A stretch of 64,000 nt of DNA, from contig NZ_JAAOZT010000002.1 in assembly GCF_011947285.1 (NCBI RefSeq), positions 310,001 through 374,000 on the forward strand, given 5' to 3'. The position numbers and the translations under genes are program-made. This document shows positions 17,095 to 25,953 of the stretch, piece after piece (within the stretch, counting starts at the first letter, position 1; the number at the start of each line of letters is the position of its first letter). This DNA comes from Glaciimonas immobilis (lineage in GTDB: Bacteria; Pseudomonadota; Gammaproteobacteria; Burkholderiales; Burkholderiaceae_D). The notes beneath the pieces are model-generated. The model was not told the origin of the DNA, ran no database searches, and worked only from the letters and a program-made list of their open reading frames with translations.

Positions 17095-19291
17095 AGGTAA
17101 AAAGACGACGGTCGGGTATCGCTATTATTTCGGCCTGCATATGGGCATGTGCCGTGGTCCGGTCGATGAAATCGTCGAGATCAAAGTCGCCGACCGGACA
17201 GCCTGGCGCGGCAGCATTACCGGCAACACGCGTATTTTTATGAATGAACCGTACCTGTTTGGCGGCGATGAAAAGGAAGGCGGGATTGTCGGCGATCTGG
17301 AGGTGATGATGGGTGCATCCGATCAGGCGGTGAATCCGGAGTTGGCGACAATGCTGGGTGGGCTGGTGCCGGCGTTCCGTGGATTCTGCTCGCTGTTCTA
17401 CGATGGTCTGGTGACCAGCATGACGCAATATCCGAAGCCGTGGACCGTTCGCTTGCGCCGTGCGCTGAAGGGCTGGGACGGCGAACCGTGGTATCCGTCC
17501 AGGGCGGTGATCAGCATGTCTAAAGGCACGATCCGCGCAATGAATCCGGCGCATATTCTGTACGAATGCATGACCAACCGGGACTGGGCGCGTGGACTGG
17601 AACGGGCGCGACTGGACGATGCATCGTTTAAGACCGCGGCTGATTGTCTATACAAGGAAGGTTTTGGATTGTGCATTAAATGGACGCGGCAAGATACGTT
17701 GTCCAATTTTACGCAAATCATCATCAACCATATCGGCGGTAATTTATACACCGACCGCACGACCGGCCTGATTAAATTGACCTTGATACGCGATGACTAC
17801 GATCCGTTGACGTTGCCGCTGTTTGATTACGATTCCGGCCTGCTGTCGATTGATGACGATGATTCGGGTGCGCAGACCGCAGGCACGAACGAGGTCATCG
17901 TGAAGTTTACCCATCCTGTCGATAACAGCGCGGGACAGGTGCGGGTAAAGAACAACGCGGCCATCCAGTCTGTCGGCGGCACGGCCAGCGCTACCAAAGA
18001 GTATCCCGGCATTCCTACCGCGGAGCTGGCGTTACGGGTGGCGCAGCGCGACTTGCGTGCGGCGAGTGGCTTTATCAAAAAGTTCAGAGTGCGGCTGGAT
18101 CGCCGCGGTTACCAGATTGCGCCGGGAAGCGTGTTTCGGATTCGTGATGTGGCGCGTGGACTTGAAAACATTATCCTGCGCGCCGGACGGGTGGAAGACG
18201 GTACGTTGACCGATCCGGCCATTACGATTACTGCGGTGCAGGATGTGTTTGGGTTGCCAGCGACCAGTTATGTGGACGTGCAACCGAGTGGCTGGAGTGC
18301 GCCCGATACGAGTGCCAAGGCAATCGTGACGCGCCGCCTGATCGAAATGCCGTATCGCGAACTGGCCGCCGCGCTTGATCCTGCCAATCTGGCCAGTATC
18401 GATGCCAGCGCCGGTTATCTGGCCGCGTTCGCGCAACGTCCTTCTTCGCTGTCGCTGGGTTTTTTGCTGCGGGACCGGATAGGGAGAAGTGGCAAATTTA
18501 TTGATCGTGGGAATGGTGACTTTTGTCCTGTGGCTAAGGTGGTCACGGTGCTGGACCGATCCATCACCAGTATCTCGCTGACGGGGGCGGTGGATTTGAA
18601 CCGTGTTGAAGTAGGAACGGCGGCGATGATTGATGATGAGATTGTCAGAATCGATGCGATTGACCCGCGCACTGGCATGGCCACCATCGCACGCGGCTGT
18701 CTCGATACCGTACCGGCGACGCATGCGGCGGGTGCGTTGATCTGGTTCTATGACAATGCCGCAGGCACGGATCAGACCGAATACGCGACCGGTATGACAA
18801 TTCAGGCGCGATTGCTGACGCGCACCTCGTCGGCGGTGTTGCAGGAAGCGCTGGCCGGGACCGATAGTTTAACGCTGGTGCAGCGCCAGTATCGTCCCTA
18901 TCCGCCCGGGAATCTGCTGGTCAATGGTTTGCGCTTCCCATCGAGTGTGGCGGGTGTGCTGACGGTGTCGTTTAGTTTTCGTGATCGCTTGCTGCAGGCG
19001 GATCAAATCATTGACACATTGCAGGGCAATATCGGACCGGAAACCGGTACTACATATATTTTGAAACTGTATAGCGGCACCAGGCTTCGGCGCACCGTGA
19101 CCGGACTCATGACGACGCGATGGACATATCAACTGGCCGATGTAGCGGTTGATGGCTACCTGCAAAATATCCGTCTGGTGTTGAGCGCGTCCCGCGATGG
19201 GATCGCGTCTTTGCAACAGCATGATGTAACGATTGAGCGCCATGGTTTGGGGCTTGACCTAGGTGATTTATTAGGAGGATCAACACGATGA
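17087..19291 (+). CDS. Central tail tip protein (GTA/lambda J-like region)
   Basis: 734 residues from the ATG at 17087, which overlaps the previous stop; a 13-residue extension upstream to 17048 is possible. It begins MGKGKKTTVGYRYYFGLHMGMCRGPVDEIVEI, a start typical of the large tip proteins of Mu-like siphophages. Continuous beta-rich hub domains follow, with FRIRDVARGLENIILRAGRVEDGTL and later FRD/IGPETGTTYILKLYSG fibronectin-like strands. It should form the tip that contacts the host receptor. Confidence 0.82.
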   Translation: MGKGKKTTVGYRYYFGLHMGMCRGPVDEIVEIKVADRTAWRGSITGNTRIFMNEPYLFGGDEKEGGIVGDLEVMMGASDQAVNPELATMLGGLVPAFRGFCSLFYDGLVTSMTQYPKPWTVRLRRALKGWDGEPWYPSRAVISMSKGTIRAMNPAHILYECMTNRDWARGLERARLDDASFKTAADCLYKEGFGLCIKWTRQDTLSNFTQIIINHIGGNLYTDRTTGLIKLTLIRDDYDPLTLPLFDYDSGLLSIDDDDSGAQTAGTNEVIVKFTHPVDNSAGQVRVKNNAAIQSVGGTASATKEYPGIPTAELALRVAQRDLRAASGFIKKFRVRLDRRGYQIAPGSVFRIRDVARGLENIILRAGRVEDGTLTDPAITITAVQDVFGLPATSYVDVQPSGWSAPDTSAKAIVTRRLIEMPYRELAAALDPANLASIDASAGYLAAFAQRPSSLSLGFLLRDRIGRSGKFIDRGNGDFCPVAKVVTVLDRSITSISLTGAVDLNRVEVGTAAMIDDEIVRIDAIDPRTGMATIARGCLDTVPATHAAGALIWFYDNAAGTDQTEYATGMTIQARLLTRTSSAVLQEALAGTDSLTLVQRQYRPYPPGNLLVNGLRFPSSVAGVLTVSFSFRDRLLQADQIIDTLQGNIGPETGTTYILKLYSGTRLRRTVTGLMTTRWTYQLADVAVDGYLQNIRLVLSASRDGIASLQQHDVTIERHGLGLDLGDLLGGSTR

Positions 19292-20082
19292 GTTTAACCA
19301 ATGGGCCGAATCTGGGCCTGATAGAAAATGGATTGTTTGGCGAACAGCATTATGCAGAATTAATGCGCTTATGGCGCGGGCTGGACGCGCTGGTGCAACC
19401 GACCGTGAAGAGCGCGACGACCGCTACACCGCCAACGTCACCGCGCAATGGCGATTGCTATCTGATTCCGATCGCATCGACCGGCGCATGGAAAGGTCGG
19501 GCCGGTCAGCTTGCGCGATGGAGCACGATGCTGGCGGTGGTGGCTGGATGGGAGTTCTTTACGGCCCGGGCCGGTTGGAGCGTGCGCGTAGTCGATCAGC
19601 CGGATGCGTCTGGCTGGCCGACTTTATATATCCATAGCGGCAAAGTCTGGATCCGGTCCTTTACCCCGATGGCGGTCAAGGCTGGCGCGTCGTTGAGTGT
19701 GGCGCAGGCGCTGCCTGCTGCAACCTTTACCAAAGTCGCCCTGGACACGGTGGAGATCGATACTGACAAATGTTTTTCGATGGAAGAGCACCGGCTCACG
19801 CCCAAAATGGCGGGCTGGTATCAGGTGACATTTTTAGTGACGGTCAATAAGGATGGCGTTCCTGATCCGGTCATCGGCATGGCGTATAAAAACGGTATCG
19901 CCGCCATCGCAGGAAACCGCAACGACGCGGCGATCGGTTCTGCCGGTTCCTGTAGCGCGAAGCTGCAGCATTTCAACGGTTCCACCGATTATTGCGAATT
20001 ATTTGCCTATTGCGGCAACGCATCAGGCGAGATTGTGGCGGACCCGATTTATACGTTTATGAGCGTCGTAGGTCCGATGTAA
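19288..20082 (+). CDS. DUF2793-type tail fibre-region protein
   Basis: 264 residues; the ATG overlaps the stop of the tip gene (ATGA) and is preceded by GGAGG. The N-terminal domain (NLGLIENGLFGEQHYAELMRLW, then NGDCYLIPIASTGAWKGRAGQLARW, WEFFTARAGWSVRVVD) is DUF2793. The C-terminal part looks like a C1q/TNF-type jelly roll (MAGWYQVTFLVTVNKDG, DYCELFAYCGNASGEI). It is the last structural gene and a likely adhesin. Confidence 0.8.
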   Translation: MSLTNGPNLGLIENGLFGEQHYAELMRLWRGLDALVQPTVKSATTATPPTSPRNGDCYLIPIASTGAWKGRAGQLARWSTMLAVVAGWEFFTARAGWSVRVVDQPDASGWPTLYIHSGKVWIRSFTPMAVKAGASLSVAQALPAATFTKVALDTVEIDTDKCFSMEEHRLTPKMAGWYQVTFLVTVNKDGVPDPVIGMAYKNGIAAIAGNRNDAAIGSAGSCSAKLQHFNGSTDYCELFAYCGNASGEIVADPIYTFMSVVGPM

Positions 20083-20211
20083 CGTATTCAGTAAAAGACG
20101 CGGCGACGTGTCCGGTGCATCGAACACCGTACACATCCCGCACCAGCAGACAGTACCTGCCAGCTCAGCCAGGGCCGCGCCACCTCCGGAGGCGTCCGAA
20201 GGCTAGCATAT

Positions 20212-20232
20212 TTTTGTAAGGTTTTTACAAAA
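20212..20232 (+). promoter_or_regulatory. Inverted repeat over the com ribosome site
   Basis: TTTTGTAA (20212-20219) and TTACAAAA (20225-20232) are perfect 8-base arms around a 5-base loop. The 3' arm runs into the com start codon and the AAGG ribosome site lies at the arm/loop border, so folding would hinder translation of com. Confidence 0.45.
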
Positions 20233-20420
20233 TGCAGGATATTCGCTGTGGAAATTGTCAGAAAAAGCTAGGTTCAGGGATTTATCTGCACCTCAGTATC
20301 AAGTGTCCGCGCTGCGGCACGTTAAACGACTTGAGGGCCACGAGCTCCGAATCAGAGCGCCAGAGAGCGCCAGATGCTAAAGGCCCTCATGTATGTCAAA
20401 CAACAACCCACCATCGGTAG
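20232..20420 (+). CDS. com: Com-like zinc finger translational regulator
   Basis: 62 residues. The N-terminus has two CxxC pairs (C6xxC9, C25xxC28) in RCGNCQKKLGSGIYLHLSIKCPRCGTLN, matching Mu Com. In Mu, Com binds the mom mRNA and frees its translation start. Here no mom follows; the next gene is a cytosine methyltransferase whose start region overlaps the com 3' end. The last ~25 residues are low-complexity and run through that overlap. Com replaced by other modification genes downstream is known in FluMu-type prophages. Confidence 0.85.
   Translation: MQDIRCGNCQKKLGSGIYLHLSIKCPRCGTLNDLRATSSESERQRAPDAKGPHVCQTTTHHR
20332..20389 (+). promoter_or_regulatory. Long-range inverted repeat masking the methyltransferase ribosome site
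   Basis: TGAGGGCC at 20332-20339 is the exact complement of GGCCCTCA at 20382-20389. The 3' arm holds the second half of the AAGG ribosome site (20380-20383) and the A of the ATG at 20389. The 42-base loop contains a repeated AGCGCCAG. The layout resembles the translation-inhibiting stem loop of Mu mom that Com opens. Confidence 0.5.
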
Positions 20421-21231
20421 TCTGTTCGCAGGGATCGGCGGCTTCGATCTCGGATTCGAACAAGCCGGTTTCAAAACCGTGTGGCAAGTCGAAATCAACC
20501 CGGTCTGCCGGGCGGTCCTCGCCAGCCGCTTCCCGGACGCTACGCAATACGACGATGTCCGACTCTGCGGCGCTCACAACCTCCCTTACGTCGACGTTAT
20601 CACAGGAGGATTCCCCTGTCAGGATGTCAGCGCCATGGGCAAGCGGCGCGGACTTGCAGGCAGCCGCACCGGCCTGTTCTTCGAAGTTATCCGCATCCTT
20701 AACGAGCTTCGGCCCCAATGGGTGGTGCTTGAGAACGTCACGGGGCTGCTCAATAGCAACGATGGCGAAGACTTCCAGACGGTCGTCGCTACCCTTGCCG
20801 AATGCGGGTATCTGGGATACTGGCGCGTGCTTAATGCTCAATATTTCGGAGTCCCCACGCGCCGCCGCCGGGTTTTCATGGTCGCAGGTCGTGGCCGACA
20901 TCCTCCCTTTGAGCTGCTGGCTGACACCGCACCAGTGGGCACTTTTTCTGGCCCGCCGCGCCCGGCAGACTACCCCGTCGAAATCGATGGATGGACTCAT
21001 CCTACCCTTCTGTCAGGAAGCGCCCCGGGCCAAATCAATATCAGCGGTTCGGGCCTCATCGCTACCGCTAACCGCCGGGATCAGATGGTTAATCGGCAGC
21101 GAACGATTGACGATCATGGGCTTTGCGCCGGACTGGATGCGGCCAACTTTGCAGAATCTCATGCTGCCGGAAACGCCGTCGTGCCGCAAGTCGCGCGGTG
21201 GGTCGGGGAGTGTTTGATGCGGGGGATGTAG
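20389..21231 (+). CDS. DNA cytosine C5 methyltransferase (phage)
   Basis: 280 residues from the ATG at 20389 (an ATG at 20374 is an alternative). Motifs of m5C methyltransferases are in order: I SLFAGIGGFDLGFEQAG, IV GGFPCQDVSAMG with the catalytic Cys, VI VLENVTGLL, VIII YFGVPTRRRRVF, and X AAGNAVVPQVARW. The target-recognition region between VIII and X is short, and a clear motif IX is not seen in this frame (see the finding on the second frame). The protein transfers a methyl group to cytosine, probably to shield phage DNA from host restriction. It follows com. Confidence 0.9.
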   Translation: MYVKQQPTIGSLFAGIGGFDLGFEQAGFKTVWQVEINPVCRAVLASRFPDATQYDDVRLCGAHNLPYVDVITGGFPCQDVSAMGKRRGLAGSRTGLFFEVIRILNELRPQWVVLENVTGLLNSNDGEDFQTVVATLAECGYLGYWRVLNAQYFGVPTRRRRVFMVAGRGRHPPFELLADTAPVGTFSGPPRPADYPVEIDGWTHPTLLSGSAPGQINISGSGLIATANRRDQMVNRQRTIDDHGLCAGLDAANFAESHAAGNAVVPQVARWVGECLMRGM

Positions 21232-21301
21232 GTTTTTAGCTGAGAACTATGAGTTTCTATTCAGAGCGCCTCGGAGCGTCTAAAAATTGGAGTTAGCCAA
21301 A

Positions 21302-22021
21302 TTGAAAGTTAATAAGTTGTACCAGGGCGACTGTTTGCCTTTTCTTGAGTCGCTACCGGACGAGAGTGTCGACGCCCTCATTACCGATCCACCGTATGCC
21401 AGCGGCGGCTTACATATCGGCGCGCGGCAAAACAATACCACCTCTAAATATGTGCAAAGTAATAGCCAGCGCGGTTTTTACGACTTTGCAGGAGACCATC
21501 GAGATCAACGCTCCCACTTACGCTGGAGCATCTTGTGGCTTTCGGAATGTTGGCGAATATTGAAACCAGGCGCGCCGATATGCCTGTTTAGTGACTGGCG
21601 CCAGTTGCCTACGACGACCGATGCGTTACAGGCGGCGGGGTTCTCCTGGCGCGGTATCGCCGTCTGGGACAAAACCGAAGGCACGCGGCCTGTTATGGGC
21701 CGTTTCCGCGCGCAATGTGAGTATATTGTCTGGGGTAGCAAGGGCAATATGCCACTAGACCGCGGTGTCGGCGTGTTGCCCGGCGTTATTCGCCAGGTTG
21801 TCAAGAGTGCGGACAAGCATCACATTACAGGCAAACCGACAGAGTTAATGCGCCAAATCAACCGTATTTGCGTACCATCCGGGATTATCCTCGATCCGTT
21901 CGCCGGTTCCGGTTCAACCTTGGTGGCTGCGGCCATGGATGGATATGGCTGGATCGGCTGCGAGTTGTCGGAGCATTATCATCAAGTTGCGACAAACAGA
22001 CTAAACGGGGTTGGTGAGTAG
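21302..22021 (+). CDS. DNA adenine-N6 (or cytosine-N4) methyltransferase, beta-type layout
   Basis: 239 residues from TTG at 21302, chosen because GGAG at 21289-21292 stands nine bases ahead; TTG at 21287 is the alternative. The N-terminus has LYQGDCLPFLESLPDESVDALITDPPYASGG with the DPPY catalytic motif. The AdoMet-binding motif DPFAGSGSTLVAAA is near the C-terminus, with the recognition region between them: the beta class. It lies in the same + strand block as com and the cytosine enzyme, ahead of a terminator. The sequence does not tell the target site. Confidence 0.88.
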   Translation: MKVNKLYQGDCLPFLESLPDESVDALITDPPYASGGLHIGARQNNTTSKYVQSNSQRGFYDFAGDHRDQRSHLRWSILWLSECWRILKPGAPICLFSDWRQLPTTTDALQAAGFSWRGIAVWDKTEGTRPVMGRFRAQCEYIVWGSKGNMPLDRGVGVLPGVIRQVVKSADKHHITGKPTELMRQINRICVPSGIILDPFAGSGSTLVAAAMDGYGWIGCELSEHYHQVATNRLNGVGE

Positions 22022-22040
22022 TTCGCATTGAGTACAACAT

Positions 22041-22070
22041 AAAAATGGACGCTGGCTGGCGTCCATTTTT
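22041..22070 (+). terminator. Strong intrinsic terminator after the prophage methyltransferases
   Basis: AAAAATGGACGC and GCGTCCATTTTT are perfect 12-base arms around a 6-base loop, ending in a T-run. The flanking A-run lets it work in both directions. It ends the last prophage operon and lies close to the expected right end. Confidence 0.85.
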
Positions 22071-22222
22071 GTACTTTCCTGATTTATTAGGCGGATTACA
22101 GTCTGCGTAATTAGATTTTTACTGGTGTAATTATTTACAATGAGGTTTATCTCACTGATTCAGGCTGATTTATCGCGAGCCGCTTCACCAACGCGCCGCG
22201 ATTCGATACCTATACTCGTACT
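22071..22222. other. Presumed right end region of the prophage, exact end not resolved
   Basis: AT-rich non-coding DNA between the phage terminator and the 3' end of mdcR. Transposable phages have no site-specific att core; their ends are TG...CA flanked by a 5-base target duplication. The left end is outside the window, so the border cannot be fixed from this sequence. Confidence 0.4.
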
Positions 22223-23167
22223 TTAAAAAAATGCGCTTTTCCCACCATTGCGCCCGTACATTCGGCACTCTGCCGTTAACGCCAACAGGTTAGGGTCGCG
22301 CTCCCTTGCCTTGGGTAGCAATAATGTAATCCGTTGCCGCGCGCCAAATTTGGGTTCCAGCGGAATGAGTTCAATGTGCGAACTGAACGTGCCGACGCGA
22401 CCTGGTAATAAACTGTAGCCAATCCCGCCGCTGACCAAATTTATCAAAGAGAAAATATCCTGCACCCGCATGCTGATATTGGGCGCGAAGCCTGCGCGTT
22501 CAAAGCAATACGCAAAGTCTTGCGAAGTCACAAACCCGTCAGTCAGGGTCACGAATTTTTCGTCCCGCAAGTCATTTAGATTAACGCGTTGTTGGCCCGC
22601 ATAGGGCGAGTGCAGCGGTGCGGCCAAAAATACATCGTCATCGAATAAGGGAACTGCAACCAGCGCCTGATTATCGTCAGGATTGTTCAACTTGCTCTGT
22701 TCATGCAAACCGATGACGATTGCATCGAGCCGACCATCTGCAAGCTGCTGGATCAAGTCGCGATTGGAACCAAGCGTCAGGTCTATATCGAGCGCAGGCT
22801 TACGCAATTTTAGTCCGATCATTAGCTGAGGAATGCAGCGTAATGTGAGCGAGTAGAGCGATCCTATTTTCAGTCGCGTGGCGCTAAAGCCCGCCGCTTC
22901 ATGCACCTTGCGCACGCCTTCTTCGACTTTATTGATGGCCTGTTGCGCGTATTCAGCTAATATATAGGCACTCTGTAAAGGGATGAGGCTGCGGCCATCC
23001 CGCTTGAACAATGGACAGCGCATCGCTTGCTCCAATGAATGTAAAGAGCGATGCACGCTGACTGTACTTTGATCAAGCAGTTCGGAGACCCGTGCCATGT
23101 TATTGAGTTTCATAAAAGCTAAAAAAACCTCTAACTTTTTGAGTGTTATCGCCTCGTCGATCGCCAT
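22223..23167 (-). CDS. mdcR: LysR-type regulator of malonate use (MdcR)
   Basis: 314 residues from the ATG at 23165-23167, which has AAGGGA ahead; an upstream extension to 23239 is possible. The N-terminal winged helix (ITLKKLEVFLAFMKLNNMARVSELLDQSTVSVHRSLHSLEQ) is a LysR DNA-binding domain. The rest is the two-lobed effector-binding domain (LKIGSLYSLTLRCIPQLM, DIDLTLGSNRDLIQQL). It is divergent from mdcA, the usual position of the malonate-responsive activator MdcR. Confidence 0.85.
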   Translation of the reverse strand: MAIDEAITLKKLEVFLAFMKLNNMARVSELLDQSTVSVHRSLHSLEQAMRCPLFKRDGRSLIPLQSAYILAEYAQQAINKVEEGVRKVHEAAGFSATRLKIGSLYSLTLRCIPQLMIGLKLRKPALDIDLTLGSNRDLIQQLADGRLDAIVIGLHEQSKLNNPDDNQALVAVPLFDDDVFLAAPLHSPYAGQQRVNLNDLRDEKFVTLTDGFVTSQDFAYCFERAGFAPNISMRVQDIFSLINLVSGGIGYSLLPGRVGTFSSHIELIPLEPKFGARQRITLLLPKARERDPNLLALTAECRMYGRNGGKSAFF

Positions 23168-23357
23168 ACAAAGTCCCTTGTCCCTTTTGCGCGTTATTTT
23201 ATATTTTCTATGTTGCGACAGCTGCCGCAGTGGCTTCACCAGGCATATTAACGCTAAATCATTACTCTGAAGTTAATAAACTGTCGTTAAGGTTGATTGA
23301 AGTAGCACGCAGTTGGTTTTAATGTACTCGTCACGATGACTGAATGCCGGAGAAAAA

Positions 23358-25019
23358 ATGCAAGCCCAAAGAAAGCTTGACCCGCAGTGGAGCAAACGCC
23401 GTACTGAAAAGCACCGGCGCCTGGCATCAATTGCCCATTTGGCCGACGGTCCGGTCCTGAGAACCGCCGATATCGTTGCAGCGCTGCAGGCCTTGATCTC
23501 CAGCGGCGACAGAGTTGTGCTGGAAGGAAATAACCAGAAACAGGCAGATTTTTTATCCCGTGCACTGGTGCAAATTGATCCGTCCAAGGTGAATAACCTG
23601 CACTTGATCATGCCAAGTGTTAGCCGGCCAGAGCATCTTGATTTGTTTGAGCGCGGGATTGCCCGCAAGCTCGACTTTGCTTTTGCCGGTGCGCAGAGTT
23701 TACGCATCTCACAGTTATTGCAGGATGGCATTCTGGAAGTTGGGGCAATTCATACCTACGTCGAGTTATATGGGCGACTGTATGTTGACCTGTGTCCTAA
23801 CGTCGTGTTGGTGGCGGGTTTTAAAGCGGATCGGCAAGGCAACCTGTATACCGGATCGAGTACCGAAGATACCCCGGCATTGGTCGAGGCTGCGGCCTTC
23901 CGCGACGGTATCGTGATCGCCCAGGTTAACGAGATCGTGGATGATCCAGCCGATTTGCCACGGGTCGATATTCCAGGGTCGTGGATCGATTTTGTGGTGC
24001 AGGCCGATAAGCCTTTTTTTCTCGAACCTTTATTTACCCGCGATCCCCGCCTGATCAAGCCCGTGCACGTGTTGATGGCGATGATGGCGATCCGTGGTGT
24101 ATATGAACGTCATCAGGTGCAATCGCTTAACCACGGGATTGGGTTCAACACTGCGGCGATTGAGCTGATCTTGCCTACTTACGGCGAGAAGCTAGGGCTA
24201 AAAGGAAAAATTTGCAAGAACTGGACCCTGAACCCGCATCCAACCCTGATCCCCGCAATTGAGTCTGGCTGGGTCGAAAGCGTGCATTGCTTTGGTGGTG
24301 AGCTGGGTATGGAAAACTATGTTGCAGCACGACCGGACGTGTTTTTTACCGGCAAGGATGGGTCAATGCGATCCAATCGCGCCTTGTGCCAGTTGGCCGG
24401 GCAGTACGCGGTCGATCTGTTTATCGGCTCAACTCTGCAAATGGATGGCCTTGGCAATTCCTCCACCGTCACCCGCGGACGCCTGACCGGGTTTGGTGGT
24501 GCGCCGAACATGGGACATGATCCCGGTGGTCGCCGTCATCCTACTCCGGCGTGGCTGGATTTAATTGAAACCGATGATCCGTTGGCGCGTGGTAAAAAAT
24601 TAGTCGTGCAAATGGTAGAGACCTTTCAAGGCGGCGGTCAGCCAACTATTGTGGAAACATTAGACGCCGTGGCGGTAGGTAAAGAATCGGGCATGCCGAT
24701 TGCACCGATCATGATTTATGGCGACGATGTCACCCACGTACTGACCGAAGAAGGTATCGCCTATTTATATAAAGCGCGCTCGCTCGAAGAGCGCAAAGCC
24801 ATGATCGCTGCGGTCGCCGGGGTAACGCCAATAGGCATGCATCACGATCCTGCCAGCACCGCAAAATTGCGCAAGGATGGTTTGATTGCTCTGCCGGAAG
24901 ATATGGGCGTCAATCGTAATGAGGCAACCCGCTCGTTGCTGGCAGCTAAGAGCGTGGCCGATCTGGTGACCTGGTCCGATGGTTTGTATGAACCCCCTGC
25001 AAAATTCAGGAGCTGGTAA
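23358..25019 (+). CDS. mdcA: Malonate decarboxylase alpha subunit (acetyl-ACP:malonate ACP transferase)
   Basis: 553 residues, GGAG ahead of the ATG. The sequence is characteristic of MdcA: RTADIVAALQALISSGDRVVLEGNNQKQADFL, VELYGRLYVDLCPNV, VHCFGGELGMENYV, TRGRLTGFGGAPNMGHDPGG. It moves the ACP from acetyl to malonyl, giving malonyl-S-ACP and acetate. It heads the operon and its TAATG stop overlaps mdcB. Confidence 0.96.
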   Translation: MQAQRKLDPQWSKRRTEKHRRLASIAHLADGPVLRTADIVAALQALISSGDRVVLEGNNQKQADFLSRALVQIDPSKVNNLHLIMPSVSRPEHLDLFERGIARKLDFAFAGAQSLRISQLLQDGILEVGAIHTYVELYGRLYVDLCPNVVLVAGFKADRQGNLYTGSSTEDTPALVEAAAFRDGIVIAQVNEIVDDPADLPRVDIPGSWIDFVVQADKPFFLEPLFTRDPRLIKPVHVLMAMMAIRGVYERHQVQSLNHGIGFNTAAIELILPTYGEKLGLKGKICKNWTLNPHPTLIPAIESGWVESVHCFGGELGMENYVAARPDVFFTGKDGSMRSNRALCQLAGQYAVDLFIGSTLQMDGLGNSSTVTRGRLTGFGGAPNMGHDPGGRRHPTPAWLDLIETDDPLARGKKLVVQMVETFQGGGQPTIVETLDAVAVGKESGMPIAPIMIYGDDVTHVLTEEGIAYLYKARSLEERKAMIAAVAGVTPIGMHHDPASTAKLRKDGLIALPEDMGVNRNEATRSLLAAKSVADLVTWSDGLYEPPAKFRSW

Positions 25020-25927
25020 TGACGACCAATGTTGCGTTTGACTGTTTGCAGAATCGGGCGGAAAGTAACGCAATTGCCCAAGTCGGCACAGCGCTCAAAT
25101 CGTACGCTGAACGCCTTGCAGACATGGTGGTAGCCGCCTTGATCGATGAGGTTACTCTGACCCCAAAGCCCGGTCTGGTGGACCTGCGTAGTCGCGGCGC
25201 ACATCACGATCTTAGCTGGGAGTTAATGTGTCATTCGGCATGGGCATTGCACCCGACTTTTTGGGCGATGGCGCAGGCTGGCCAGACAATCCCGAATACT
25301 CAACAGTTGCGCGAAGAGATCGGTCGCTTAGGTCGCGCTGGTGAGGTACAGATGATGGCAGCCACGAAAGGCGTAAATACGCATCGTGGCGCGATCTGGG
25401 CGCTCGGTTTGCTGGTCACTGCCGCGGCACAGGATAAATCTGCATTAACCGCTACCGCTGTCTCGGCGCGCGCGGCGGTTCTGGCGCGATGCCCTGATCA
25501 GTTTGCACCGATCATTACTGGCAATAACGGCGAACGCGCTTGTCAGGTTTACGGCGTCGGCGGGGCTCGTGCTCAAGCGCAGGCTGGTTTTCCGCATGTC
25601 ATCAGTGTGGCGCTACCGGCTTTAAAACATTGGCGCGAGCACGGCGAGGGCGAACTTGCCGCACAGCTTAACGCTTTACTCAGCGTCATCGCTGAACTGG
25701 ATGATACGTGCATATTGTCGCGCGGCGGAATGGCCGCATTGTTAGCCGTCCAGGCCGGGGCCGAAAAAATATTGAAGCTGGGTGGTGCAGCAAGTGCGCA
25801 AGGAAATGCGGCCCTGCAGGTGTTCGAGGATGATCTGTTGGCGCGGCATGTTTCTCCCGGTGGCGCTGCGGACTTGCTGGCTGCGGCTCTATTCCTTGAT
25901 CGATTGACTAAAGAAATTCAAGTGTGA
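25019..25927 (+). CDS. mdcB: Triphosphoribosyl-dephospho-CoA synthase
   Basis: 302 residues. LTPKPGLVDLRSRGAHHDLSWELM, NTHRGAIWALGLL and NGERACQVYGVGGARAQAQAGFP are hallmarks of the CitG/MdcB family. The enzyme makes 2'-(5''-triphosphoribosyl)-3'-dephospho-CoA from ATP and dephospho-CoA, the precursor of the ACP prosthetic group. It is coupled to mdcA by overlap. Confidence 0.94.
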   Translation: MTTNVAFDCLQNRAESNAIAQVGTALKSYAERLADMVVAALIDEVTLTPKPGLVDLRSRGAHHDLSWELMCHSAWALHPTFWAMAQAGQTIPNTQQLREEIGRLGRAGEVQMMAATKGVNTHRGAIWALGLLVTAAAQDKSALTATAVSARAAVLARCPDQFAPIITGNNGERACQVYGVGGARAQAQAGFPHVISVALPALKHWREHGEGELAAQLNALLSVIAELDDTCILSRGGMAALLAVQAGAEKILKLGGAASAQGNAALQVFEDDLLARHVSPGGAADLLAAALFLDRLTKEIQV

Positions 25928-25953
25928 ACCTGACACAAAAAGAGGACAACTAA

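Noticed and set aside
22071-22222. Exact right attachment end of the prophage
   Set aside because: Without the left end and the 5-base target duplication, no TG...CA border can be chosen with support.
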